A stretch of 64,000 bases of DNA. It comes from Pseudonocardia autotrophica. Its GTDB lineage: Bacteria; Actinomycetota; Actinomycetes; Mycobacteriales; Pseudonocardiaceae. The DNA lies in the NCBI RefSeq assembly GCF_000717175.1, contig NZ_JNYD01000002.1:124001-188000 (forward strand). Reading direction: 5' to 3'. This document shows, piece by piece, positions 24,857 to 34,419 of this stretch. The notes under the pieces are model-generated. The model searched no databases and had not been told where the DNA came from. It was given only the letters and a program-made list of their open reading frames with translations. Numbering within the stretch: position 1 is the stretch's first letter; each line of letters starts with the position of its first letter. Made by a program: the position numbers and the translations under genes.

Positions 24857-26595
24857 CGGCGGTCCTCCAGCGTCGGAGTCCCGGCGGTGCGTTCCGGTGG
24901 CGAACCCCGGTCGGTGAGGTCCCCGGGCTCGGCGGGCGCCTCCCGCGGCGGAGGGAACAGGCCCGGCGGGCGGCCCTTGCCGTCCCAGTTGAGCAGGTTG
25001 ACGCGCGCGCCGGGCACGCCGGGATCGGCGACGCCCTCGCTGGTCTGGCGCACGCGCAGCGCGTGGAAGGTCTCGACCGACACCGGGACGGGACGGCCCG
25101 AGGCCTCGCCGAACGGTCCGACGCCGCCCATCCCCGGCCCGCCCTCGACGTCGAGACTGCAGCCGATCTCCTCGAGCTGGTGGGCCTCGCCCTCGTAGGC
25201 GGTCGGGATGACATAGCGCTCGTCGTACTTGGCCAGCGCGAGCAGCCGGTACATCTCCATGATCTGCTCGGCGTCCATCCCGACGGCGGCGGGGACGGAC
25301 TCGTCGAGCTCGCGGCCGAGGGTGACGTCGCGCATGAAGGAGCGCATGGCGGCGAGCTTCCGGAGCACGTCGGTGACCGGGCCCGGGTCGCCGGCGGTGA
25401 ACAGCTCGGCGAGATACTCGACGGGGATGCGCAGGGCGTCGATCGCGCCGAACAGGTTGGGGGCGGACTCGCCGTCGTGCCCGGTCTCGACGAGCCGGTC
25501 GACGACCGGGGAGAGCGGCGGGATGTACCAGACCATGGGCATGGTGCGGAATTCCGGGTGCAGCGGCAGCGCCACCCGGTACTCCTTGGCCAGCCGGTAC
25601 ACCGGCGAGCGGCGGGCGTGGTCGAGCCAGTCCTCGGCGATCCCGTCGCGGCGGGCGGCGGCGATCACCTCGGGGTCGTCCGGGTCGAGCAGCAGGTCGA
25701 GCTGGGCGGCGTAGAGGTTCCGCTCGTCGGCGACGGAGGCCGCGGCGGTGACCCGGTCGGCGTCGTAGAGGAACAGCCCGAGGTAGCGCAGCCGGCCCAC
25801 GCAGGTCTCCGAGCACACCGTCGGCAGCCCGACCTCGACCCGGGGGTAGCAGAAGGTGCACTTCTCGGCCTTGCCGGTGCGGTGGTTGAAGTAGACCTTC
25901 TTGTACGGGCAGCCGGTGACGCACATCCGCCAGCCGCGGCACCGGTCCTGGTCGACGAGCACGATGCCGTCCTCGGCGCGCTTGTACATCGCCCCGGACG
26001 GGCAGGAGGCCACACAGGACGGGTTGAGGCAGTGCTCGCAGATCCGCGGCAGGTAGAACATGAAGGCGCGCTCGTAGTCGAACTTGACCTTCTCCTCGGA
26101 CTCCGCGCGGATCCGCTCGACGACCGGGTCGTGCGGGCCGTGCTCGGGCGCGCCGCCGAGGTCGTCGTCCCAGTTCGCGCTCCACTCCACCGCGAGGGGC
26201 TCGCCCGACAGCAGCGACTTCGGCTGCGCGACCGGGAAGTCGTCCCCGAGCGGCGCGTCGGTGAGGGTCTCGTAGTCGTAGGTCCACGGCTCGTAGTAGT
26301 CGCGGATGTGGGGCAGCACCGGGTTGGCGAAGATGGTGAGCAGCTTGCGGAACCGGCCGCCGGCCTTGAGCTGCAGCCGCCCGCGGCGGTTCCGGACCCA
26401 GCCGCCGCGCCACCGCTCCTGGTCCTGGTAGCGGCGGGGGTAGCCCAGCCCGGGCCGGGTCTCGACGTTGTTGAACCACACGTACTCGACGCCGCTGCGG
26501 TTGGTCCAGGCCTGCTTGCAGGTGACCGAGCAGGTGTGGCAGCCGATGCACTTGTCGAGGTTCATGACCATGCCCATCTGGGCCATCACACGCAT
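24853..26595 (-). CDS. narH: Respiratory nitrate reductase beta subunit
   Basis: 580 residues. Four cysteine clusters for one [3Fe-4S] and three [4Fe-4S] centres are visible: CIGCHTCSVTCK, CEHCLNPSCVASCPSGA, CRGWRMCVTGCPYKK (the Trp variant gives the 3Fe centre) and CTFCYPRVEVGLPTVCSETC. It wires electrons from NarI to NarG in the cytoplasm. The C-terminal ~80 residues (from about 500) are longer and more Pro/Gly-rich than in enterobacterial NarH (about 510 residues), with no recognised motif. ATG 26595 is two bases after the narG stop. Confidence 0.95.
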   Translation of the reverse strand: MRVMAQMGMVMNLDKCIGCHTCSVTCKQAWTNRSGVEYVWFNNVETRPGLGYPRRYQDQERWRGGWVRNRRGRLQLKAGGRFRKLLTIFANPVLPHIRDYYEPWTYDYETLTDAPLGDDFPVAQPKSLLSGEPLAVEWSANWDDDLGGAPEHGPHDPVVERIRAESEEKVKFDYERAFMFYLPRICEHCLNPSCVASCPSGAMYKRAEDGIVLVDQDRCRGWRMCVTGCPYKKVYFNHRTGKAEKCTFCYPRVEVGLPTVCSETCVGRLRYLGLFLYDADRVTAAASVADERNLYAAQLDLLLDPDDPEVIAAARRDGIAEDWLDHARRSPVYRLAKEYRVALPLHPEFRTMPMVWYIPPLSPVVDRLVETGHDGESAPNLFGAIDALRIPVEYLAELFTAGDPGPVTDVLRKLAAMRSFMRDVTLGRELDESVPAAVGMDAEQIMEMYRLLALAKYDERYVIPTAYEGEAHQLEEIGCSLDVEGGPGMGGVGPFGEASGRPVPVSVETFHALRVRQTSEGVADPGVPGARVNLLNWDGKGRPPGLFPPPREAPAEPGDLTDRGSPPERTAGTPTLEDRR

Positions 26596-26597
26596 CG

Positions 26598-29500
26598 TCA
26601 GTACTCCACCTTCTGGCCGGCACGGCGCCGGATCACGGTGACCTCGTCGCGCTGGTTGCCGGTCGGGCCGAGGTAGTTGAAGGCGAACGAGAGCTGGGCG
26701 TAGCCGCCGATCAGGTGGGTCGGCTTGACCAGGATGCGGGTCAGCGAGTTGTGGATGCCGCCGCGGCGGCCGGTGGCCTCGGTCCTCGGCACGTTCACCA
26801 CACGTTCCTGGGCGTGGTAGACGAACACGGTGCCGGCGGGCATGCGGTGGCTGACGACCGCGCGCAGCACCATGACACCGTTGCGGTTCACGGCCTCGAC
26901 CCAGTCGTTGTCCCGCACGCCGATCGCCGCGGCGTCGTGCTCGCTCATCCAGACCACGGGGCCGCCGCGGGAGAGCGAGAGCATGAACAGGTTGTCCTGG
27001 TACTCCGAGTGGATGGACCACTTGGAGTGCGGGGTGAGGTAGCGGACGGTCACCGAGGCCCCGTCGGCGGCGACCTCGCCGGGCCGGTTCTCGCCGAACA
27101 GCCGCGACATGTCCAGCGGCACCCGGTAGACAGGCAGCGTCTCGCCCATCTCGTGCATCCAGTCGTGGTCGAGCAGGAAGTGCATCCGCCCGGTCAGGGT
27201 GTGCCAGGGCTTGGACCGCTCGACGTTGACCGTGAACGGCGCGTACCGCCGCCCGCCGGTCTCGCTGCCCGACCACTCCGGGCTCGTGATGACCGGGACG
27301 GGACGGGCCTGGGTGTCGGCGAAGGTGATCCGCTTCTCCTCGCTGCCCTCGGCGAGGTCCGCCAGCCTGGTGCCGGTGCGCCGCTCCAGCTCCCGGAACC
27401 CCTGCACGGCGAGCCGGCCGTTCGTGGTGGCGGACAGGGCGAGGATCGCCTCGGCCATCTTCGCGTCGGTGTCGATCGCCGGGCGGCCGTCGGCGATCCC
27501 GCCGAGCATCACCCCGTTCGTCGCGGCGAGGTGGTCGACCTCCTCGTCCGGTCGGTAGGTGACGGCCTTCGTCGTCACCCCGAGCCGGTCGACCAGGGGC
27601 CCGAGGGCGGCCATCTTCTCCGCGACCGCGGGGTAGTCCCGCTCGACGACCACGAAGTTCGGCATCGTGCGTCCCGGGACCGCCTCGCACTCACCGGCCC
27701 GCCAGTCCAGGACCCGCCCACCCGGCTGTGCCGTCTCGCCGGGGGTGTCGTGCTGCAGCGGTACCGCCACGACGTCGCGGCGCACGCCGAGGTGGTGGCG
27801 GGCGAGCTCGGAGAAGCGCCGGGCGATGGCGTGGAAGGCGTCGAAGTCGGTGCGGGACTGGAAGGGCGGATCGATCGCGGGGGTGAACGCGTGCACGAAG
27901 GGGTGCATGTCCGTGGTGTTCAGGTCGTGCTTCTCGTACCAGGTGGCGGCCGGCAGCACGACGTCGGAGAGCAGGGTGGAGCTGGTCATCCGGAAGTCCA
28001 GGGAGAGCAGCAGGTCGAGCTTGCCCTCCGGCGGCTCCTCGTCGCGCCAGACCACGTCGCGCGGGCGCCGGTCCGGGCCCGTCTGCTCGGCGTTCAGGTT
28101 GTGGTGCGTGCCGAGCAGGTGCTTGAGGAAGTACTCGTCGCCCTTGGCCGAGGACCCGAGCAGGTTCGCCCGCCACAACGTCAGGCAGCGCGGCCAGTTC
28201 TCGGGAGCGTCCGGGTCCTCGATCGCGAAGCGGAGCGATCCGTCCCGCAGCCGCGCCGCCACGTGGTCGGCGACGTTCCCGTCCCCGGCGTCGTCCGCGA
28301 CGTCGAGCGGGTTGCGGTCGAACTGGGGATAGGACGGCATCCAACCCAGCCGGGCGGACAGGGCGACGGTGTCCATCGTGTGCAGGCCGGCGAGCCTCCC
28401 CTCGGCCAGCGGGGAGGCCAGCGCGTCCGCCCGGTAGCCGTCGTAACGCCACTGGTCGGTGTGGGTGTACCAGTACGCGGTGCCGATCATCTGCCGTGGT
28501 GGGCGCTGCCAGTCGGTGGCCATCGCCATCGTGGCCCAGCCGGTGACGGGGCGGCACTTCTCCTGGCCCACGTAGTGCGCCCAGCCACCGCCGTTGCGGC
28601 CCATCGACCCGGTGAGCATCAGCAGCGCGAGCACCGCGCGGTAGGTGGCGTCGCCGTGGAACCACTGGCAGATCCCCGCCCCCATGATGATCATGGTGCG
28701 GCCGTGGGACTCCTCGGCGTTGGCGGCCATCTCGCGGGCGATGCGGACGACCTGGTCGGCCGGCACGGACGTGATCGCCGCCTGCCAGGCCGGGGTGTAG
28801 GGCTCGTCGGCGTCGTCGTAGCCCGACGGCCAGGCACCGGGCAACCCGTCGCGGCGGACCCCGTACTGGGCCAGCATCAGGTCGAAGACGGTGGTGACGA
28901 GACGCCCGGCGATGCGACGGGTGGGTACGCCGCGGCGCAGGATCCCGCCGGTGCCGTCGAGGTTGTCGAAGCGGGGCAGCAGGACCTCGGCGGCCTCGCC
29001 GTCGAGCAGCGTGAGCTGCGGGGCGACGTCGTTCAGGTCGAGGTTCCAGCGGCCGGCGCCGGACTCGGTGTAGCGGAAGCCCAGTGACCCGTTGGGCACC
29101 ACCGGTTCCCCGGTCCGGCCGTCGATCAGCACGGTCTTCCACGCCGCGCCCTCGCCCGCGTCGCCGAGGTCGGCGGCGGTGAGGAACTTGCCCGGAACAT
29201 GTGCTCCGTCCCGCTCCTCGAGGGTGACCAGGAACGGCAGGTCGGTGTAGCGCCGGACGTAGTCGACGAAGAACGGCACCCGCCGGTCGACGAAGAACTC
29301 CCTGAGCATGACGTGGCCCATGGCCATCGCGAGCGCGCCGTCGGTGCCGGGCTGTGCGGGCAGCCAGGTGTCGGCGAACTTGGTGTTGTCGGCGTAGTCC
29401 GGGGAGATCACCACGACCTTCTGGCCCTTGTAGCGGGCCTCGGCCATCCAGTGCGCGTCCGGGGTGCGCGTGACCGGCACGTTCGAGCCCCACATCAGCA

Positions 29501-30302
29501 GGTAGGTGGCGTTCCACCAGTCCCCGGACTCCGGGACGTCGGTCTGGTCGCCGAACACCTGCGGGGACGCGACCGGCAGGTCGGCGTACCAGTCGTAGAA
29601 CGAGGTCATCGCGCCGCCGATGAGCTCGATGAACCGCGAGCCCGCGGCGTGGGACACCATGGACATCGCCGGGATGGGGGAGAACCCGGCGATCCGGTCC
29701 GGGCCGTGGGTCTTGATCGTGTGAACGTGGGCGGCGGCGACGATCTCCGTCGCCTCCTCCCAGGAGATCCGCACGTGCCCGCCCTTGCCCCGCGCGGACT
29801 GGTACCGGCGGCGCTTGTCGGGATCCCCGGTCACCTCCGCCCACGCCTGCACGGGATCACCGAGGCGGGTCTTGGCCTCCCGGTACATCTCGACGAGCAC
29901 ACCCCGGGCATAGGGGTAGCGCACCCGGGTGGGGGAGTACGTGTACCAGGAGAACGCCGCGCCGCGGGGGCAGCCGCGCGGCTCGTACTCCGGCGAGTCC
30001 GGCCCGACCGACGGGTAGTCGGTCTGCTGGGTCTCCCACGTGATGATCCCGTCCTTGACGTAGACCTTCCACGAGCACGAGCCGGTGCAGTTCACCCCGT
30101 GGGTCGACCGGACGACCTTGTCGTGGCTCCACCGGTCCCGATAGAACACGTCGCCCTCGCGGCCGCCCTGCCTGAACACCGCACGCAGGTCGTCCGACGT
30201 CGTGCGGCGGGTGAAGAACCGCCCCGTCCGCAGGAGCGCGTCCGCCGCCGGACCGTCCGTGCCGACGTCCGCCCGGGGCCCGTCGCCGACGTCGTGGCTC
30301 AC
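26598..30302 (-). CDS. narG: Respiratory nitrate reductase alpha (catalytic) subunit
   Basis: 1234 residues, the usual NarG length. The N-terminal THGVNCTGSCSW supplies His-x3-Cys-x3-Cys, and EPRGCPRGAAF the fourth cluster ligand of FS0. DWYADLP carries the Asp that ligates molybdenum in this subgroup. No twin-arginine signal is present, so the enzyme faces the cytoplasm and reduces nitrate to nitrite with bis-MGD. The start is GTG with GGAGGT a few bases upstream. Transcription probably begins in the 197-base gap shared with narK, which holds an inverted GGTCCC/GGGACC operator. Confidence 0.96.
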   Translation of the reverse strand: MSHDVGDGPRADVGTDGPAADALLRTGRFFTRRTTSDDLRAVFRQGGREGDVFYRDRWSHDKVVRSTHGVNCTGSCSWKVYVKDGIITWETQQTDYPSVGPDSPEYEPRGCPRGAAFSWYTYSPTRVRYPYARGVLVEMYREAKTRLGDPVQAWAEVTGDPDKRRRYQSARGKGGHVRISWEEATEIVAAAHVHTIKTHGPDRIAGFSPIPAMSMVSHAAGSRFIELIGGAMTSFYDWYADLPVASPQVFGDQTDVPESGDWWNATYLLMWGSNVPVTRTPDAHWMAEARYKGQKVVVISPDYADNTKFADTWLPAQPGTDGALAMAMGHVMLREFFVDRRVPFFVDYVRRYTDLPFLVTLEERDGAHVPGKFLTAADLGDAGEGAAWKTVLIDGRTGEPVVPNGSLGFRYTESGAGRWNLDLNDVAPQLTLLDGEAAEVLLPRFDNLDGTGGILRRGVPTRRIAGRLVTTVFDLMLAQYGVRRDGLPGAWPSGYDDADEPYTPAWQAAITSVPADQVVRIAREMAANAEESHGRTMIIMGAGICQWFHGDATYRAVLALLMLTGSMGRNGGGWAHYVGQEKCRPVTGWATMAMATDWQRPPRQMIGTAYWYTHTDQWRYDGYRADALASPLAEGRLAGLHTMDTVALSARLGWMPSYPQFDRNPLDVADDAGDGNVADHVAARLRDGSLRFAIEDPDAPENWPRCLTLWRANLLGSSAKGDEYFLKHLLGTHHNLNAEQTGPDRRPRDVVWRDEEPPEGKLDLLLSLDFRMTSSTLLSDVVLPAATWYEKHDLNTTDMHPFVHAFTPAIDPPFQSRTDFDAFHAIARRFSELARHHLGVRRDVVAVPLQHDTPGETAQPGGRVLDWRAGECEAVPGRTMPNFVVVERDYPAVAEKMAALGPLVDRLGVTTKAVTYRPDEEVDHLAATNGVMLGGIADGRPAIDTDAKMAEAILALSATTNGRLAVQGFRELERRTGTRLADLAEGSEEKRITFADTQARPVPVITSPEWSGSETGGRRYAPFTVNVERSKPWHTLTGRMHFLLDHDWMHEMGETLPVYRVPLDMSRLFGENRPGEVAADGASVTVRYLTPHSKWSIHSEYQDNLFMLSLSRGGPVVWMSEHDAAAIGVRDNDWVEAVNRNGVMVLRAVVSHRMPAGTVFVYHAQERVVNVPRTEATGRRGGIHNSLTRILVKPTHLIGGYAQLSFAFNYLGPTGNQRDEVTVIRRRAGQKVEY

Positions 30303-30365
30303 CGGTACCTCCGTGCAGCCGAACCCATGACGGCGACCTTCGCAGCTTCCGGCCCGTGCGAACTT

Positions 30366-30400
30366 CGGTCGATGGTCCCTCCTGCGGGGACCATCGCCTC
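30366..30400. promoter_or_regulatory. Inverted operator in narG-narK intergenic region
   Basis: CGATGGTCCC (30370-30379) and CGATGGTCCC inverted (30387-30396) are 7 bases apart. Read outwards, each strand gives GGGACCATCG followed by ACCG (towards narG) or CCTC (towards narK). Both resemble DosR boxes (GGGACNNNNGNCC), one for each divergent promoter. DosR, NarL-type or another binding protein is inferred. Confidence 0.5.
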
Positions 30401-30499
30401 TGCTTGCGACGGACGGCGCACGCGCACCCTCGACCGGCGAAGGTCAGGCGGTCGGGGGAGCCCGGGGTGATCGAACCGGGCAGACACGAGGAGTGCACA

Positions 30500-31729
30500 G
30501 TGAGCAGATCGGCTGCGCGCGGGCAGGCCGAGCACGGCGCCGCCGCGCCGCGGACCTCGTCACGACCCGCACTGATGCTGGCCGTCGCCACCGTCGGCTT
30601 CGCCGTGACGTTCTGGGCCTGGGCCCTGCTCTCCCCGCTCGGCGCGACCCTGCGTGAACAACTGCACCTCAGCTCGTTCCAGCAGTCGCTGCTGGTCGCG
30701 GTCCCCGTCGTCGTCGGGTCCCTCGGGCGCATCCCGGTCGGGGCACTGACCGACCGGCTCGGCGCCCGGCGGATGTTCCCCGTCATGGCGCTGCTGACCG
30801 TGCTGCCCGTGCTGTACCTCGGTCACTTCGCCACGTCGCTCACCGGCTACCTCGTCGGCGGGTTCTTCCTCGGCCTCGGGGGCACCACCTTCGCCATCGG
30901 TGTCCCCTTCGTGAACTCCTGGTACCCGCCCGCCCGTCGCGGCCTCGCCCTCGGGATCTTCGGCATCGGCATGGGCGGAACGGCGATCTCGTCGTTCACC
31001 ACGGTGCAACTCGCCAAGACGGTGGGCCCGAGCTTCCCGTTCGACCTGGTGGCCGTGGTGCTCGCCGGCTACGCCGTCGCCGCCTGGCTGCTGCTGCGCG
31101 ACCGGCCGGACCGGCCCGTCGCCGCGGGCACGATGTGGAGCCGACTGCGCGCCACCCTGCGCCTGCCCGCGACGCTGCAGCTGTCCTTCCTCTACGCCGT
31201 CGCCTTCGGCGGGTTCGTCGCGTTCAGCGTCTACGAGCCCACCTACCTCGTCAGCGCCTACCACCTCGACAAGGCCGACGCAGCAATGCGCACCGCCGGC
31301 TTCGTCGTCCTCGCTGTCGCGATGCGCCCGGTGGGCGGCTGGCTGTCGGATCGGTTCGATCCCATCTCGGTACTGCTCGCCGCCTTCGGCGCCACCGCGC
31401 TGCTCGCCGTCCTGGCGGCCTTCCAGCTCGCCCTCGTGCCCGTGGGCACCCTGGCCTTCCTGGGCATGGCGGCGGCACTGGGCGCCGGCACCGGTGCAGT
31501 GTTCGCTCTCGTCGCTCGGATGGTCCCCGCCGAGCGCGTCGGTGCCGTCACCGGCGTGGTCGGCGCTGCCGGCGGGCTCGGCGGCTTCTTTCCGCCGCTG
31601 GTGATGGGACTCGTCTACGGGCTCACCGGCAGCTACCTCATCGGGTTCCTCCTGCTGGCAGCGACCGCCGCCAGCGCAGCGGCTGTCAGCGCCACGGTCG
31701 TCCGCCGTCGCGCAGCCACCGTGCGCTGA
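30500..31729 (+). CDS. narK: MFS nitrate/nitrite transporter
   Basis: 409-residue NarK/NNP-family protein with about twelve membrane helices. FAVTFWAWALLSPLG in helix 1 holds the family arginine-adjacent pattern. GRIPVGALTDRLGARRMF is the MFS loop motif and FFLGLGGTTFAIGVPFVNSWYPPARRG a nitrate-signature region. It would import nitrate for NarG or export nitrite. Start GTG 30500 has GAGGAG about seven bases upstream. It is divergent from narGHJI, as expected for co-regulation. Confidence 0.92.
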   Translation: MSRSAARGQAEHGAAAPRTSSRPALMLAVATVGFAVTFWAWALLSPLGATLREQLHLSSFQQSLLVAVPVVVGSLGRIPVGALTDRLGARRMFPVMALLTVLPVLYLGHFATSLTGYLVGGFFLGLGGTTFAIGVPFVNSWYPPARRGLALGIFGIGMGGTAISSFTTVQLAKTVGPSFPFDLVAVVLAGYAVAAWLLLRDRPDRPVAAGTMWSRLRATLRLPATLQLSFLYAVAFGGFVAFSVYEPTYLVSAYHLDKADAAMRTAGFVVLAVAMRPVGGWLSDRFDPISVLLAAFGATALLAVLAAFQLALVPVGTLAFLGMAAALGAGTGAVFALVARMVPAERVGAVTGVVGAAGGLGGFFPPLVMGLVYGLTGSYLIGFLLLAATAASAAAVSATVVRRRAATVR

Positions 31730-31876
31730 GGGTCGGGCAATTCACGGGCCATGACGGCTCGGACCGCTCGGCCTCCGAATCGCATTCGGGCCACTGAGGC
31801 TGGCCGCGAGCAACTCGACACAGCTGAATCAAGGCGGGGCCGATCCTGGGATCGAGTGGCGGCGAGGCGATGGCGG

Positions 31877-32293
31877 TCAGGGGTAGGCGATGCGCCGGCC
31901 CGTCAACGAGACGACGTCCAGCCGCAGGAAGTAGGGCCGGTCGCCGCTCGCCCACGGGCGCAGCGGGAGCTGGCGGGCCCGGCCGAGTTCGGCCGGGTCC
32001 TCGACCACGCGCAGTCGCCCGAACGCCAGCAGGCTCCACCCCTCCTCCCACACTTCGTCGACGTGGTCGACCTGGAAGGTGACCCGCTCGCAGCGAGCCG
32101 CGGCCGCGACCTTGCTCCCCGCGGCGGACCGGAAGTACACGACATCGCCGTCGACGGCGAAGTTCACCGGCAGCACGAGCGGCCAGTCGCCGGCGACGAA
32201 GGCCAGCCGCCCCAGCCGGGGACGATGGGTGACGAGCAGGGCCCGACACTCGTCCGGGCTGAGCGCCGCCAACGCGATCTCGGTCTCGGACAT
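31877..32293 (-). CDS. Pyridoxamine 5'-phosphate oxidase-family flavin/F420-binding protein
   Basis: 138 residues of the split-barrel PPOX fold. RLGRLAFVAGDWPLVLPVNFAVDG and VYFRSAAGSKVAAAARCERVTFQVDHVD (in parts) are typical of the actinobacterial group that binds FMN, haem or F420. The double ATG is at 32294/32291. GGAGG abuts the first ATG, so the second is the likelier start. It is divergent from the cNMP-binding gene and shares a DosR-like box with it. Probably a redox enzyme, substrate unknown. The 147 bases between it and narK contain only a weak hairpin (31775-31789). Confidence 0.85.
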   Translation of the reverse strand: MSETEIALAALSPDECRALLVTHRPRLGRLAFVAGDWPLVLPVNFAVDGDVVYFRSAAGSKVAAAARCERVTFQVDHVDEVWEEGWSLLAFGRLRVVEDPAELGRARQLPLRPWASGDRPYFLRLDVVSLTGRRIAYP

Positions 32294-32387
32294 CATCCTC
32301 CGAATGCCTCGTGGCCCACCGGATTGCCTGACTGCCGGCGGGCAGCGCCCGCCCGGCGAAAGGTTCCCGACGAGCGGGCGATGTGCG

Positions 32388-32405
32388 CAGGGCCGAAGGT
32401 CCCTG
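32388..32405. promoter_or_regulatory. DosR-like box between PPOX and cNMP-binding genes
   Basis: CAGGGCCGAAGGTCCCTG. The minus strand reads GGGACCTTCGGCCC, close to the mycobacterial DosR consensus GGGACTWWAGTCCC. It is 34 bases before the cNMP-binding start and 95 before the PPOX start. Confidence 0.55.
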
Positions 32406-32438
32406 CCCGCGCTGCAGTGCGGAGAGCAGCATCGGGGC

Positions 32439-32921
32439 ATGGGTGCCGGGCCGTCGTCGCCGCCGCTCGGCGACCTGCTTCCGGGCGGGTCCGCGCTGCC
32501 CGCCGCGTTGGCCCGCGAGCTCGACCGGCGCTCCACGGTGCAGGACGTCCCAGGGGGCACGGTCCTGCTGCGGCAGCGGTCCGCCGTCGACGACCTGATC
32601 GTGCTCGTCCGGGGGCGGATCGCGACCCTGATCGACTTCGCGGGCACCGGCGACCTGGTGGTCGAGACCACCGAGGAGTCCGGGCGAGCGTTCGGCTGGT
32701 CAGGTCTGGTCGCGCCGGGACGGGCGACGGCCACGCTCCGCGCGGACGCAGACTCTCGGATCCTGAGGCTGCCGATCGCGGTGGTGCGTGACGGCCCGCC
32801 GCGCTGGACGGCGGCCGTGTGCGGGCTGGTCGCGGGCGCGCTGGCGGACCGCACGCGGGACCTGCAGGCGCGGTGGGCCCTGCCCGCGTCGGAGCCTGTG
32901 GAGGCCCCCAGGAATGCGTGA
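32439..32921 (+). CDS. Stand-alone cyclic-nucleotide-binding-domain protein
   Basis: 160 residues forming a single CRP-like beta-roll (VPGGTVLLRQRSAVDDLIVLVRGRIATL, then FGWSGLVAPGRATATLRADADSRILRLP in part) with no DNA-binding domain. The phosphate-binding cassette is degenerate, so ligand binding is uncertain. Its last codons overlap the next start by eight bases. The downstream protein also starts with a cNMP-binding domain. The pair may form a sensory complex that controls the acyltransferase. Confidence 0.72.
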   Translation: MGAGPSSPPLGDLLPGGSALPAALARELDRRSTVQDVPGGTVLLRQRSAVDDLIVLVRGRIATLIDFAGTGDLVVETTEESGRAFGWSGLVAPGRATATLRADADSRILRLPIAVVRDGPPRWTAAVCGLVAGALADRTRDLQARWALPASEPVEAPRNA

Positions 32922-34419
32922 CCTCGTTGCGGTGCGCCGCTGGTTCGCCGGGCTCGCCCTGCTCGAGCAGCTGCACGACGGCGACCGGGATCTCTTCGCC
33001 GAGCACGCGACGTGGGTGACCCTGCCTCCCGGCGCACGCCTACACGGCGAGGGCGAGTGGGGGACGGCCCTGTGGTTCCTCGTCGAGGGCGAGATCGTCC
33101 TCGGCCCGGTGTCCGGCGGCGGTACCGGCGCCGGTCCCGCCGGCGACAAGGAGACGGACGGCCTGGTCGACGGCGGTGTCGACGGGATCGTGCGGCGGTC
33201 GGTCACGACGCCCGGCTACCCCGTCGGCTGGGACGGCATGGTCCGGCCCGACCGGCACCGTTGGGACGCGCACGCGGCCTCCCGGACCCGGCTACTGCGC
33301 GTCGACCGGGAGGTGATCGACGCAGCCTGCCGCTCCGACGAGACGTTCGCGGCGCGGCTGTACGAGCTGTTGCTCTGGCTGGCGGGCGGGCAGCTGCGGC
33401 GCCAGCACACCCGCCTGGTGACCGGCCGCTACGACGAGGAGACGGACGCGGTCGCCGCGCTCGTCGCGCACCATGCCGAGGAGTTGCGAGTCACGTCGCC
33501 GCTGCACCGCATCCCCGGCTACCTGCGCTCCCGCCCGACCGTGGTCGACGCCTTCCGGGCGCTCGAGGTGATCCGCGACGGACCCGAGGCGGTCGAGGCC
33601 GAGATCGCGCGTGAGGCGCTCGACGTGCTCGCGGGCGTCCGCCGGGAGCTGCGGGTGTACATGGGCTTGCAGCGGGTCTACGAGGCGGTCGCTTCGGCGC
33701 CGGCGGACCTCCGGCCCGAAGAGGTCCGGGCCCGGTCCTGCCGGGCGCTCGTCGACCTGTTCGCCCACACGGAGTACCGCATCGCGGGCCTCGACCGGCT
33801 GCCGCCGAGTCCGGGCAACGTCGTGCTGTGCAACCACCTGGACAGCCACCCCGGCAACCGCCTGCCGAACGGGTTCAGCCTGATCCTCGACACGCATTTC
33901 GTGTCGTCGATGATCCTCTACCGGACCTATGGGCGGGCGCCGGTCCGGGTGGTGCGGGACTCGCACTGGCACGAGGCGGGGCACGCGCGCTACTACGCTC
34001 GCCTGGGCTACGTCATGGTCCCGTCCTCGGAGGTGGGTCCGCCGACTCCGGAGCAGCGGGCCGAGCGGTACGAGCGCTTCGTGGCCGAGGCGTCCGCGAC
34101 GTTGCGGGCCGGCGACGACCTCGTCGTCTGCCCCGAGGGCCGCCCGGGCCCCACCGCGGGGTCACCGGCCCGCCTGCGCCTCGGAGCCTTCCGGCTGGCC
34201 GGCCGGCTCGACCCGGAACCCTTGGTCGTCCCGGTGGCGGTCGCGAACTTCGACCAGCGGCTCAGCCGGGCCGTGCTCGGCGCCGTGGTCGCCGAGCCGT
34301 TCCGGATGTCCGACGTCGTCACCGACCCTACCGACCCCGAGCAGGTCGCGCGGTTCGTCGACGACGACCTGACCCCGCGCTATCGGGGCTGGGTGCGCGA
34401 GGCGGCGGCGCTGCGCTGA
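32914..34419 (+). CDS. cNMP-binding domain fused to a PlsC-like acyltransferase
   Basis: 501 residues. Residues about 10-135 form a cyclic-nucleotide-binding beta-roll (GARLHGEGEWGTALWFLVEGEI) with a Gly-rich insertion (GGGTGAGPAGDKE). A helical middle of about 150 residues follows. Then from about 300 comes a PlsC-type glycerolipid acyltransferase with NVVLCNHLDSHPGNRLPNG (divergent NHx4D motif), RVVRDSHWHEAGHARYYARLGYVMVP and VVCPEGRPGP (the PEG motif). It may modify membrane lipid in response to a cyclic nucleotide or energy signal. The Asp of HxxxxD is not in the standard place, so catalysis is unproven. Confidence 0.75.
   Translation: MRDLVAVRRWFAGLALLEQLHDGDRDLFAEHATWVTLPPGARLHGEGEWGTALWFLVEGEIVLGPVSGGGTGAGPAGDKETDGLVDGGVDGIVRRSVTTPGYPVGWDGMVRPDRHRWDAHAASRTRLLRVDREVIDAACRSDETFAARLYELLLWLAGGQLRRQHTRLVTGRYDEETDAVAALVAHHAEELRVTSPLHRIPGYLRSRPTVVDAFRALEVIRDGPEAVEAEIAREALDVLAGVRRELRVYMGLQRVYEAVASAPADLRPEEVRARSCRALVDLFAHTEYRIAGLDRLPPSPGNVVLCNHLDSHPGNRLPNGFSLILDTHFVSSMILYRTYGRAPVRVVRDSHWHEAGHARYYARLGYVMVPSSEVGPPTPEQRAERYERFVAEASATLRAGDDLVVCPEGRPGPTAGSPARLRLGAFRLAGRLDPEPLVVPVAVANFDQRLSRAVLGAVVAEPFRMSDVVTDPTDPEQVARFVDDDLTPRYRGWVREAAALR

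Noticed and set aside
26715..29087. 790-codon open frame opposite narG
   Set aside because: Antisense to an unmistakable NarG gene. Arg/Val/Gly-rich translation is typical of a shadow frame in high-GC DNA.
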